In this document: positions 20,656-30,599 of the stretch, piece by piece
Layout: each line of letters begins with the position of its first letter
How positions within the stretch are numbered: position 1 is the stretch's first letter
NCBI RefSeq assembly: GCF_958298935.1
Contig: NC_084924.1
Location: forward strand, 18,883,819 to 18,947,818
DNA: 64,000 nucleotides
Source of the DNA: Phragmites australis
Taxonomy: Eukaryota > Streptophyta > Magnoliopsida > Poales > Poaceae
Direction: 5' to 3'
Notes under the pieces: model-generated
What the model was told of the DNA's origin: nothing
What the model saw: only the letters and a program-made list of their open reading frames with translations
The model's database searches: none
Position numbers and translations under genes: made by a program

Positions 20656-22877
20656 ATGGGGTGCTTGCTGTGCTGCCTGCGCGGCAACGGTGACCCGGAG
20701 GGAGGAGTCTGCTGCTTCTGCCTGCCATGGCCTTTCCTGAACAACAGCCACTCGGTATGATGATTCTTCCACCTTTCTGTTCTTTCATGATTTGTGATGG
20801 ATTTAGTTGACAAGTTGTAGATCCCCGGTTAATTGCTTGTCATCGGTTTTAGCATGTCTTAGGGCTGTTCTGAGATCACATTGTTGCGATGGGCTGGAGT
20901 GTGAAGTTGCGGCTTTGGATGGAGGCATGGAGCAGCATTGCTTTGTTCTGGGAAGCTGGTGGTGTATAATAAATTCTAATGCAAAGTGGTGTGTAGAATA
21001 GGAAGGATCTTTGTTCTTTTTTCTAGTTGGTTTCATGTGCTTTGTTCTGGGAAGCTGGTGGTGTATAATAAATTCCAATGCAAAGTGGTGTGTAGAATAG
21101 GAAGGATCTTTGTTCTTTTTTCTAGTTGGTTACATGTGTATATATCACATAAGCTGTACGTATCTACTAGTAAACCATAATTTGCATGGAGCTAATCCAG
21201 TTTTGTTATCAGTGACTTCTTTGGTACTCTATTTTAAAGATGCTATATTTGTAAGTTTGAGCTCAGTCAACTTGGAGCTGAATAAATAAGATACTGATAC
21301 TGAAAGACAAATGGCCAGGCATGTTCTGGAATTGAATAGTCTCAGAATAATGGACAACAATTTTTCCATGAAATGTAGATACATCATTCTGTCATCTTTG
21401 TTTTCTCTTTTTACATATGTTTTCTCTGCATCTAGTCTTTCAATCAGCTGCTATGCCCTCTCTTCTAAATGCTTTCTTCACAGGGTTCTGCTGCTCGTCA
21501 AAGAGGGGATACACGTGTCGCACCAGATCATGGAAGGCTTCCTCTTGTGGCTAGCACTGCTACAGGGCAAGTGGATTCAATGGATACTTTCCACTCCCCT
21601 CCAAGGCCTTTGCCTTATGATGATCCTCAATTCAGCTCTCAGATTGAGCAACACCCAGTAGTGTCAGGACATGACAAAGCGTCAATGCGGTTCCAGAAAC
21701 CTGGTCAACTTACAGAAAGCCAGATTACTGATACCGGATCAACTTGCACAGCTCAAAAGCTTGACGGATCATCTGTAAAGTACCATTCAGGAGGCCCAAG
21801 AACTGATGGAAGACAAGCCTGTGTGTCTTCTGACAATGAGGATGACTGTCCAATATGCCTAGAAGGTTAGCGAGAACAATTTCCATTGCTCTCTCCTATT
21901 TGCAAATTGTCTTTTTTTTTTTGGCGGATACTGGCTTTACAATTTGCAGGCTTAAGTGTTTACCATGCATGCATTGCGGTAATAAAATAGAAATCATTCA
22001 AACTTTGCTGTTTTAAATGCAGAAGAAGATACATGTTCGTTTATACTCCCTCCATTTCTTTTTATGAGGCTAGCGCGTATTTTAAGATTCAAACTCATAA
22101 TCTTTGACAAACAATTAGTCTAGCAGTATGTAAGTTTTGTGATACAAATGTGCTATCAATAGATTTGTATTTGAAAATACTTTTCTATGGTTATAATTTT
22201 GTTGCTACGAACAATACAATATAAGAGATACTATACTAATGGTCAAAGTTTGGCTTTGACAACCGCACCGGGTCAAACCATATCTTATGTTTTTGAAATG
22301 GAGGGAGTATGAATCATTTTAAGTATAAACATGTCCACTAAGTGCTTGGTTCTGATGGATTGCTATGTTAATCATTAGATTTGCTGCCATGGCAATATTC
22401 TACTCTATCATGGTCTCATAGAAAAGGAAAAAAATATGTTAGCTAATTTTTAGATGGAAAAAAGGGAAGAACCCAAAAAAGACCATTTATGTTGGGAGAT
22501 GTTCCATCTCTGAGAACACGTTCCTTTTAGTTTATGCACAAGTCAGTACATTTATAACTTTGATGTTTCTTGTGTTCTGAAGATTATATTTTTTTGGTTC
22601 ACAGAGTATCATTATGAGAACCCGAAGATTGCGTTGCAGTGCAATCATAATTTCCATCTTAGTTGCATTTACGAGTGGATGGAAAGAAGTCAAGCTTGCC
22701 CTGTTTGTGCAAATGTACCTAGCTTCTACCAGAAATTATTTCACTTAAATGAAGTGTTTGTCGCTACCTAATTAACATGGTTATTTGAAGCAGGCAAAAA
22801 ACATATGTAAGATTTCTAACATCCAACTATATCACTACAGGTAATGCTGTTCAATGAGGACGAATAACCTCGCTGCT
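20656..22877 (+). CDS. RING-H2 zinc finger protein, E3 ubiquitin ligase-like, 205 aa
   Basis: Coding exons are 20656-20754, 21484-21865, 22605-22714 and 22851-22877, with consistent phases and GT-AG introns. The protein starts MGCLLCCLRG; Gly2 plus nearby cysteines suggest N-myristoylation and palmitoylation, hence membrane attachment (inference). A low-complexity middle (residues 34-150) is followed by an acidic DNEDDCPICLEE and a C3H2C3 RING-H2 finger: C155-x2-C158-x14-C173-x-H175-x2-H178-x2-C181-x10-C192-x2-C195. All eight zinc ligands are present, as is Trp in YEWMERS, which usually contacts the E2. The chain ends VMLFNEDE. This matches a small plant family typified, as I recall, by Arabidopsis At3g02290. 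Such proteins transfer ubiquitin from an E2 to substrates, which are unknown here. Intron 2 holds a Stowaway MITE and intron 1 a 99-bp duplication. Confidence 0.92.
20942..21139. repeat. 99-bp near-perfect tandem duplication in RING-gene intron 1
   Basis: Units 20942-21040 and 21041-21139 both start TTTGTTCTGGGAAGCTGG and differ at only a few positions, so the duplication is recent. It lies wholly within the intron. Confidence 0.95.
22046..22307. mobile_element. Stowaway (Tc1/mariner-type) MITE, 262 bp
   Basis: The ends are CTCCCTCCATTTC and its exact reverse complement, flanked by the TA dinucleotide duplication (22044-22045 and 22308-22309). This is the hallmark of grass Stowaway elements. 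It is non-coding and lies in intron 2 of the RING gene. Confidence 0.93.
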
Positions 22878-23530
22878 TCAGATCGTCACCGATGGCAAGT
22901 GAAGACCACGCTAAATCCTATATGTTGTGTACATAGCGTTGATGAAATCCAGTCACTAGATTATTTGCTGAAACTTCCAGCGGCGCCAAGATTCATTTTT
23001 TTCTCTCTTTATAGAGCAGAGAATCCCCCCTTTCTTTTTGACAAAGTTGATGGTTTTGTGCCAATTTACGTGATGGGTCATTGCTGTTACTTGTGCGCGG
23101 GTGATTGCATTAGGTTAACATGCTGAAATCTGACATTCTGGAAACCTCACTAGTCCCGAGTTTGTGTTTGATGTTTGAAATGAATTAACAAGAAACAGAT
23201 TAGTGGCCATTAGTGCCACCTCTTGTCAATGATATGCATGAGGATCATCCGAAGATTTTTGACAAAATGTCAAAGATAAAAATTCAAGTTTGAACTGTGT
23301 ATTACCATTGCAAAATTTATCCAGGTAAAATGATGCATTGGACCAGAAAGGTAACATCACCGATACATCCTTCACACATGGATGCCTGGAGTGTTTATCA
23401 AGTAGCAACACAATTGTAAGAAATAATTTTGGCCAAGTCGATAAAAGGTTCATATCATATCTGAGATTTGCTAGTGTTAATGCGTTATTCAAAGTGGTAT
23501 TCGTTTGTTTTCAAATTCTTGGTGCCTTAA
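22878..23530 (+). other. 3' region downstream of the RING gene
   Basis: The near part is probably 3' untranslated sequence (TTTGTGTTTGATGTTTGAAAT, with an AATGAA-type signal near 23178). I recognise no further gene. Confidence 0.45.
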
Positions 23531-23700
23531 ACACTATTGAAGTAGTCATGGAAAATTCTAAAAAAAATTGTTGGTGTAGAGGATACTATGATTTAGCTCT
23601 CCAAAAAGTTTAAGACAAATTTCATTGCATAGAGCCTGTCTACGATGAGAAACAAAAAAGATAAATTTTATTATACAGGGTTCGCCCGTGTCACATTCCA
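23531..23700 (+). repeat. Dispersed repeat, copy 1
   Basis: Shares CTAT(T/C)GAAGTAGTCATG(G/A)AAAATTCTAAAA, GTGGTGTAGA and GACAAATTTCATTGCA with 30330-30490. It is non-coding in both copies. The family is unknown. Confidence 0.7.
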
Positions 23701-24539
23701 AAAATACATGCACATATCATTAAGCATCATGTTTGACTATAAGCATTGTGTATTTTGATTATGTGAGTGAGCCCAATTCAAATGTGTTCATCCTGAGTTT
23801 TCATTGCGGTATAAAAATTTCTAAAATTTTTATAGCTCTAGAACACCGCTTATGGAGTTGAAAAGAAAAGGAGAATGGCCGAAAATAGAAATGGGGTCAC
23901 TTACCTGTGGAGCCCATATGACATGAGCTGCCCCCCTCCATTTTCTCCTTTAGCTGCAGTAGTTCACCACCCCCTTCACTCACTCACTCTCTCTCAGTCT
24001 CTCCCTTCCTCTCAAACACACCAAAAAAGAGCAAGCTCTCCCTCTCTCAACCCAAAATCCCCTTCAAGGTATGCATATCATTCCATTGTGTTCCTTAGCC
24101 TTTGAGCTTTCCATCCATCTGAGTTTTTCGTGCATGCACGGAGGATTGACGCCGTTCTTGATCTCCTTTTCTCACTTGGATGAAGTATCAAGGAGCTCCA
24201 GCACTTCTTCTTCCTCGAGTTTCTTCCTATCTTTTGCCCCAACCGATGGTTACCACCCAGAGAATGACGTAGGGTAAGTTCTCTAGAAGATAATGGTGGC
24301 AATGCATGTTTTTGTTTTGGATATGGCTCAAGCATTGGAGTTGCATGCTCATGCTCATGAAGTGCCATTGTGATTTCGTTGCAAAAGAGCCAATAGTAGG
24401 AAGGTTGATTAGAATGAGCCCTAAGGTTTAACATGTTGGGATGGTCAATGAAGTTTAGAATTCATGCATTAGTGCAGGCATATGCTCTTGTGAAATGAGC
24501 GATGACATACAAGTTGAATCGACCAAGGAATCAATGCAA
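23701..24539. other. CT-rich intergenic stretch, possibly LTR-derived
   Basis: Contains a CACTCACTCACTCTCTCTCAG-like pyrimidine tract near 23980-24020 that looks like an untranslated leader or LTR. No protein is recognised. Confidence 0.35.
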
Positions 24540-24850
24540 ACTCAAGCATGTCAGGGTGATCGGATGTTCCGACCAAGGGATCGGAACTTCCAATTATTTA
24601 AGAAAACGCCAACCTGAGAACCCCACTTTCAAAACCAGAGATTCCGACCACATCGAAAGTTTTGACCCCAAAAATCAGAACTTCCGATTAAATAAAATTG
24701 CCAACCTGAGAACCACATAGTTGCAAAAACCGAAGGTTCCAACTTGGTTGGAAGTTCCAACCTAATTCTAGAACTTTCGATTAAATAAATTGTTGCAAAC
24801 TGAGAACCCAATGTTTCAAATTTTCGGAAGGTCTAACCGATCAAAACTTC
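24540..24850. repeat. Array of GGAACTTCCGATTAAATAA / CCAACCTGAGAACC units
   Basis: Around four degenerate units of 80-90 bp, each with a palindrome-like GGAAGTTCC or GGAACTTCC core followed by GATTAAATAA and then AACCTGAGAACC (24570, 24680, 24760 and 24830). The layout resembles the GGTCAGACCG arrays further right but uses a different core word. Confidence 0.7.
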
Positions 24851-25742
24851 TAATATTACCAGGATGCTCTTGTCAAGGAGACTTCCTTTCTTTCGTGTGT
24901 TAATGCATTCATAGCTTAGTGTACCACATCTTCACACATTCATACATCTTGGAGCATACTTCATACCTTCACCATGTTAATTTACGATGCATCATCTTTC
25001 TTTTTAGTGATCAATGAACTAGTGAGCGACAGGGGTATTCTTGAGGTGGGGTTTGATTGTGTTGTTGAGCACGAAGCTACTGATCACTAAGGAAATGATG
25101 TATGCATATTTCACCTTTACTTTGGATCAATGTCATGCATGTTTAGCAAGTCGATATCAGGGTTTTGTGGGTAGATCCTATTTATTGCATTGCCTCTACC
25201 TTGACATTGTGTATATCTTGATCCATTATAACCTAGGTGTCATTATGTAATGTTCAAACTTAAAATGAATGCAATCCTTCACCATTCACAAACACCGGTC
25301 AAGAGGGGCTACAGGGGGCACCCGGATTAAAATCTCATCCTAGGTCCCAAGAGTTTGGCCGGCATGGTAGCAGCTTTCAAACTCAACTATGTCGACTACG
25401 TTGAAGCTATGCCCGCTGAAGCCTCAGCGACAACCTTCACCGAGCATGTCATCGAAGATGTACCTTTGACTTCTACTATAGAGGGAGAAGCACCTTCGCC
25501 GGCCGCTGAAGTCCTCAGCCTTCACCCAAGACCCCTTCGTCGGGTAAGATGAAGCGAAGTTATAAGAATGTATCTAGCTCTAGCAGTCATGTAAAGAAAA
25601 ACTAGTGTCATGTACATGCTCTTTTCTCCATGTCTTTTTTTCCACTAGGTTTTGGGATGGAGTTTTTAGCGAGACGTACATAGAAACTATAAGTCTGGGC
25701 CTTTTCCTAATTGCAGTTATTTGCCCTCATCGGAACTTACAG
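24851..25742. other. Retroelement-like remnant
   Basis: At 25355-25552 an open plus-strand stretch (MAGMVAAFKLNYVDYVEAMP onward, rich in Ala, Glu and Pro) resembles the Glu/Ala-rich wording at 34980-35300 and may come from the same kind of non-autonomous retroelement. Nothing else is supported. Confidence 0.35.
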
Positions 25743-25990
25743 CTGATGGGCTACTGTTGGAGGAAAGACTCGGACCCACAAAGGAACCTATGTAACAAAG
25801 CAGCCTATATAAAGGCCTAAGGGACTTTATGCAATATTTGTACCCTATCAAAGGTTAGAGAGTAAGTTTCACCTCTCCCCCTTACCTATATAAATGACCT
25901 AAGAGATCAAGAGGAGGGAGATCCCTTCCACCTCCACTCTCTCTTTTTTTCTAGAATGAACCCCTTGGTACTGTAGCGGGAAATAGTTCC
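25743..25990 (+). mobile_element. Probable LTR fragment with TATA-like box
   Basis: Begins TGATGGGCTACTGTTGG and includes CCTATATAAAGGCC at about 25803-25816, followed by a pyrimidine-rich leader. This is LTR promoter texture. No partner LTR is visible. Confidence 0.3.
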
Positions 25991-26089
25991 GACGACTGGT
26001 TTGCGTACCCAAAGCTAACTGTAGGTGTTCAATTTATTTTATTTATCAATTATACTAGGTTTACAATCAATATGTTTTTTTCATTACAG

Positions 26090-28290
26090 TGCCCGACAAG
26101 CTTTCCTCCAAAATGCCAATGATGCAGATAACACAGGGACAACGGTCGACAACATCAACACTGACCATATTACTGATTTGAACATCACAGGTTTGGTTCT
26201 ATTTTCACACCTTTGATCATCCCATATATATTCTAGAAATTGTCTTAGATAATGGTACACAAATACATTTTACAATTTTTATTAAATTCAGATGACAACC
26301 AGCTTGATGTAAATGAGCCTTCGCCTCTTATTGAAAAGTCAATTTCCGCCATCTCTAGGCCCACTTGTATGCAATCATTTATTCTGTCATCCTTTTTAAT
26401 TTTGCATTATATCATCTTAGTGTATTTGTATTTAATCATGTGTAATTTATTTCTATTATCGTAGGTCATGATATTGATGTTCCTATGTTTGACCCGGATG
26501 GTTGCTTCTCTGAATTTTTCACTCAACCTGGCAATTCAGAATATTCTATTCCTAAAGATGTCCCCAGCGGTACCTATTTAGATGTCTCTAGCTCCATTTT
26601 CAATCACGCACTGACACCTTTCGAGTTTGAACAAGCATGGGCTGAGATGTTGGAAGAGTTTAACTTCCAAGGGAATTCCACTCTTGAAAGTCTATATGCA
26701 ATACTAGAAAGTTGGGTAAATGCTTACTTCAAGAAAAAAAATATATTGTGGTAGAATGAACTCAACACTACAGAGCGATAGCACAAACATGATGGTAAAG
26801 AGCAGCTTCATGGATGAGCAAACTGCTTTGCATAGATTCGTGAAGCAAATGTTACACATTCAGCATTGGTGGAGAGTTGCAGAGGGAAAGGAAACATACT
26901 GTGGAATGGTATTTTTTTGTGAATTTTACTGTTTATTGTATGAAATTCATGTTTTGCTTGATTTATTTTAATTAATGGATTTCATGTTTACTGATTGTCT
27001 TTGATATATTCTCTATTGTTATTAACTACTTTGCTTATTTTTGTGGCAAAGCGCAGTATATTCATAAAATAGCCGGCCATTTGCAGGACAGCTTGGCAGG
27101 GTGTATACCAGGCAAAAATTTGAGGACTTGGATATGGCAGCAAACACCACGTAAGGTATCGACGATGACCATACAAGGGGAAAAATAATTATCTTGTGTC
27201 ACATACTAATAGATCTAAAAGAAGGATATGCCAGTAAGCACCACGTATCTCATCAACGATGACCATGCAAAGAGGAAAAAATAACTATCTCGTGTCACAT
27301 ACTAATAGGTCTAAAAGAATCTCATAGGGTCAACATAAATTTGAAGTTTGCGTTGACATTGAGAATGAAGATTTAAGATGTGAATGTAGATCTTGGGATC
27401 ATACGAGTAAGAATATCTTTTCGTGATCGGGTAACATTTTAGGGATAATTCCTTTTGTTATAATTTCATTAAAGTTTACCATTATCTTCAGGTCTTTTTT
27501 GCGTACATTTGCTGCTTGCGTTTATGCAGTGTCAAGTCAAGCGTATACTATCGAAGTACATGCCTAGAAGGTACACCAGGAACATGAGAAAAAATAAATC
27601 ATATGACGTTCATGACGAGAGGTGGGTTGGTTCAGATGAAAATAACAGAGTGTTTCAGACATAATACTTTGGCAATGGCAGTTGTCTGTGGAGGAATCAG
27701 GTCTAGAGCAGCTACTGACAGGGCTACTAACGTGCTTAAGGCCCTTCGTAAACAGGTCGATGAAATTCCAAGGGATAATATGGACAACTCCACCTCGCGT
27801 ACAGATGAAGTTATTGAGTCGATAGAAAGTGCCTGCGAGAATCAGATATCAGCGACTTCAGAACTCAATGCTATTACTATCAGTTTTTAGCCTGTTGTAG
27901 CAGATATCAGTCGAGTTGCACCTCCCCGGTCCAAGACAAAGGGAAGAACGCTGGAAAAAGGTGAGACACAAACATTGGGAGTAAGAGGTCCTAAATTATG
28001 TAATAGGAACTGTAGTATTTGTGGGGGTATAAATAGGACACAACACTGCAAGCTGCCCTAAAAATCCAAAAAACTTTGAGAGAATAGCACAGCTTAGCAA
28101 GATTAGGAAAAGAGGGAGGCCAAGAGGAAGCGGTGTAAAGAAGCATGTGCCTTAGAAGACCCTAAGGCGCTCACTCGATGAAGATCTTCACGTCACTACT
28201 CGAAGGATCAAACATGATCTTACTTCATTGGAAGGGGAAAAAGAGTTTGAAGAATATATCTCCGATCAAGATTAGTGACACTTAGTTTCA
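26090..28290 (+). pseudogene. FAR1/FRS-type (MULE-derived) gene with internal deletion and frameshifts
   Basis: Small exons 26090-26190 and 26292-26366 lead in phase into an exon from 26465. It reads DIDVPMFDPDGCFSEF, then abruptly LTPFEFEQAWAEMLEEFNF, SWVNAYFKKK, and, one frame on, GRMNSTLQSDSTNMMVKSSF and ALHRFVKQMLH. This is the C-terminal part of the MULE-type transposase domain of FAR1-related proteins. Beyond an intron come EDLRCECRSWDHT (SWIM zinc-finger region, about 27360-27410), RWVGSDENNR, a helical block ATDRATNVLKALRKQV, and a zinc-knuckle-like CSICGG with HCKLP near 28015-28060. The FAR1 DNA-binding domain and the transposase core, expected after PSGTY, are missing. One extra A in the run at 26740 shifts the frame, and later shifts follow. 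FAR1-family proteins regulate light-responsive genes; this copy looks dead. Confidence 0.75.
27132..27317. repeat. 94-bp tandem duplication in the FRS relic
   Basis: Units starting at 27132 and 27226 share ACGATGACCATRCAARGRGG, then TGTGTCACATACTAATAG and TCTAAAAGAA. The duplication falls between the transposase-like and SWIM-like parts and adds to the disruption. Confidence 0.85.
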
Positions 28291-29180
28291 AATACTTGCT
28301 GATTTATATGGAATATTTGCTAAACCTATCAATAAAGTTTGCTATGTTCAACCGGAATGTGTATTCCGGCATTTTAAAGGTCGTTTTTCCATCATGAATG
28401 TAACTATACATGACATATTCGGTTTTTAGATTATAAACTTGCGTTTAAACACATCAATAATTTTCATTAAAACGGGGTGCACAGATGTTCCTGTATTCGG
28501 GATGAAGAATTACGGTTTTATATACATCATTTTACTAGTTCAAATACATATTTTGGTGCATTATATTTTCAAGTTTATGACTTTCCAATAACGAACATAC
28601 ATTTGAATCCCGTGTATAAAAGTAATAGGCCACTACACAAATCATTCCCGGTAAAATTCTACAATTGTCTTCCTTTTTTACTGGATTAAGATGGTAAATA
28701 TGTTGATTTAAACCGTTCGTAGATTATTCATAAACTTTGATATTATGTAGTTTTAAAAACCAGAAATTTAAAGTATTTAAATATGAAAAGTATAATAAAT
28801 AAAAATTAACGCATGCTATTTACTGCTTTTTTGTTCATCTGTACTTACTTTTTTTCTGGTTCCTCTAATATTAAATGACATCGAATATACTATTTTTACT
28901 TTATTCCGTTTTTTCGTTATATTAACATATGTTCAATTGGTTTTCCGGTTTTGCAAATAGGAGCTCGATTAAGGAGAGATCCGACGATTAGAAGCCTATT
29001 ACTATTTTTTAGATTGGGCTTCCGGTTTCTTCCTCTCCAAATCGCGCTGGGATGCTCTGGTGAGGTTGTACCGGAAACTGGCTGGCCTGTGGAATAGTTA
29101 TTACAAATGGCCGGCGCGTGGAATAGTTATTACACGTGCAACACGTTAAATAGTGCACCGCTATAAAATGTATATACTAC
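28291..29180. other. AT-rich intergenic DNA
   Basis: An AATAAA motif near 28330 could be the poly(A) signal of the FRS relic. No protein or transposon ends are recognised. Confidence 0.4.
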
Positions 29181-29186
29181 TTTCTT

Positions 29187-29240
29187 ATATATATATATAT
29201 GTATATACTTCTTTATAAATGAAGTATATATTTTTTTTTA

Positions 29241-29273
<33 letters not shown>
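29187..29273. repeat. AT dinucleotide microsatellites
   Basis: Runs of (TA)n at about 29187-29207 and (AT)n at 29243-29273 in an AT-rich region. Confidence 0.95.
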
Positions 29274-29275
<2 letters not shown>

Positions 29276-29280
29276 GTTTT

Positions 29281-30329
29281 AAGATGTACCTACTCTTTTT
29301 TAACACCTATTAGAGGGGGAGTATATACAACCGTGAGTAAAAAAGTTTCCTATATATAAACAACCCTTTTGTATATGCATCTATATATAGTATTTAGGTT
29401 TATTTATTTTATTCTTTATTTTTTATAAAAAAAAATATTTTTTTGGTTGTCGATAAAATTGGGCTGTTCTAATCTAGCATGCACTATTATAGTTAAATTG
29501 ACTACAAAGTAATATTGATTATATCTGCATACACTATAAATGAACTTTCTGGTACGTACATTATATTTTTTATATTTCTAGCATTATCTGTGAATTAATA
29601 AGCAAAACTATATTTGCATTGATGAGTTCAATACGTAGTTCTCAAGTTTGACAGTTTTGATGATTAAGTTGCATCTTATCTTTATGCATGTGTTATCGGT
29701 CAATTTATTCATGGTAATTCTTATTTCATTTATATTTGTATCATATTCGTGCCATACATTTGAACTTTCATCCACCTTAAAATATGGGATTCAGAATCAT
29801 AATTTGAGAAATGTGAATTAGGATACGGAAAGAGCGCTTTCCTACCCTATTCAGTCAATTGTAATATTATGCATTTCAGCTGCAGTAGCTTTGAGAATAC
29901 ACCTACATGCATGCGCGCACAATCTCACTATGCTGATCGCCTGATCATATGTACACCATCTGGTCTAGCAAAAGTTACTGTGTCTTGAGGGGCAAATTTC
30001 CTTGTCCTCTGAGGTACTTGTGATTTACCTCATCATCCTGATAAAAAAAAGCATTACAGAAAATCAATTGCGAAATCATAACCCACTTAAGGCCCATTAG
30101 GGGCCCAAGTAGCTATGACACATGGGCTTCCTCTGCATACAAGTGATTTTTTTAGATTTCGAAAATTAAAAATTAAAAAAATAGTTGTCCATTTGAAAAA
30201 AAATTACAAAATTAGGCTACTGTCATCCTTCCAACAGGCAAAAGGTTTTAAAAATATAAATCAGTCGCCTTTCAATAGGCAACATGTTTAAAAATAAAAA
30301 ATGTTGTTTCATTGAGCTCAAAATTCAAA
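29281..30329. other. AT-rich intergenic DNA, no gene seen
   Basis: No reading frame or transposon terminus could be supported. Confidence 0.45.
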
Positions 30330-30490
30330 ATACTATCGAAGTAGTCATGAAAAATTCTAAAATTATTTTGTGGTGTAGATGATGCTATAATCTAGCCCTT
30401 AAAAAAATTATCTCAAATAATTACTTGTACAATGAGAAATAAAAAAGACAAATTTCATTGCACAGAGTGTGACGGTGAGAACCGTCCAAA
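30330..30490 (+). repeat. Dispersed repeat, copy 2
   Basis: Diverged partner of 23531-23700, same orientation, about 6.8 kb away. Confidence 0.7.
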
Positions 30491-30599
30491 TTGCATTCAA
30501 AATAATCAAATCAGGCGACTGGTCCAATAAGATGAGAGCTAGCATGCCCATTTCTCGACATGTTGCGTGCTAACTATGGGGGAACCATCTAAATAATAT

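Noticed and set aside
20270..20788. Long minus-strand open frame opposite the RING gene start
   Set aside because: It is the antisense of the GC-rich leader and first exon, where stop codons are rare; no family features are seen.
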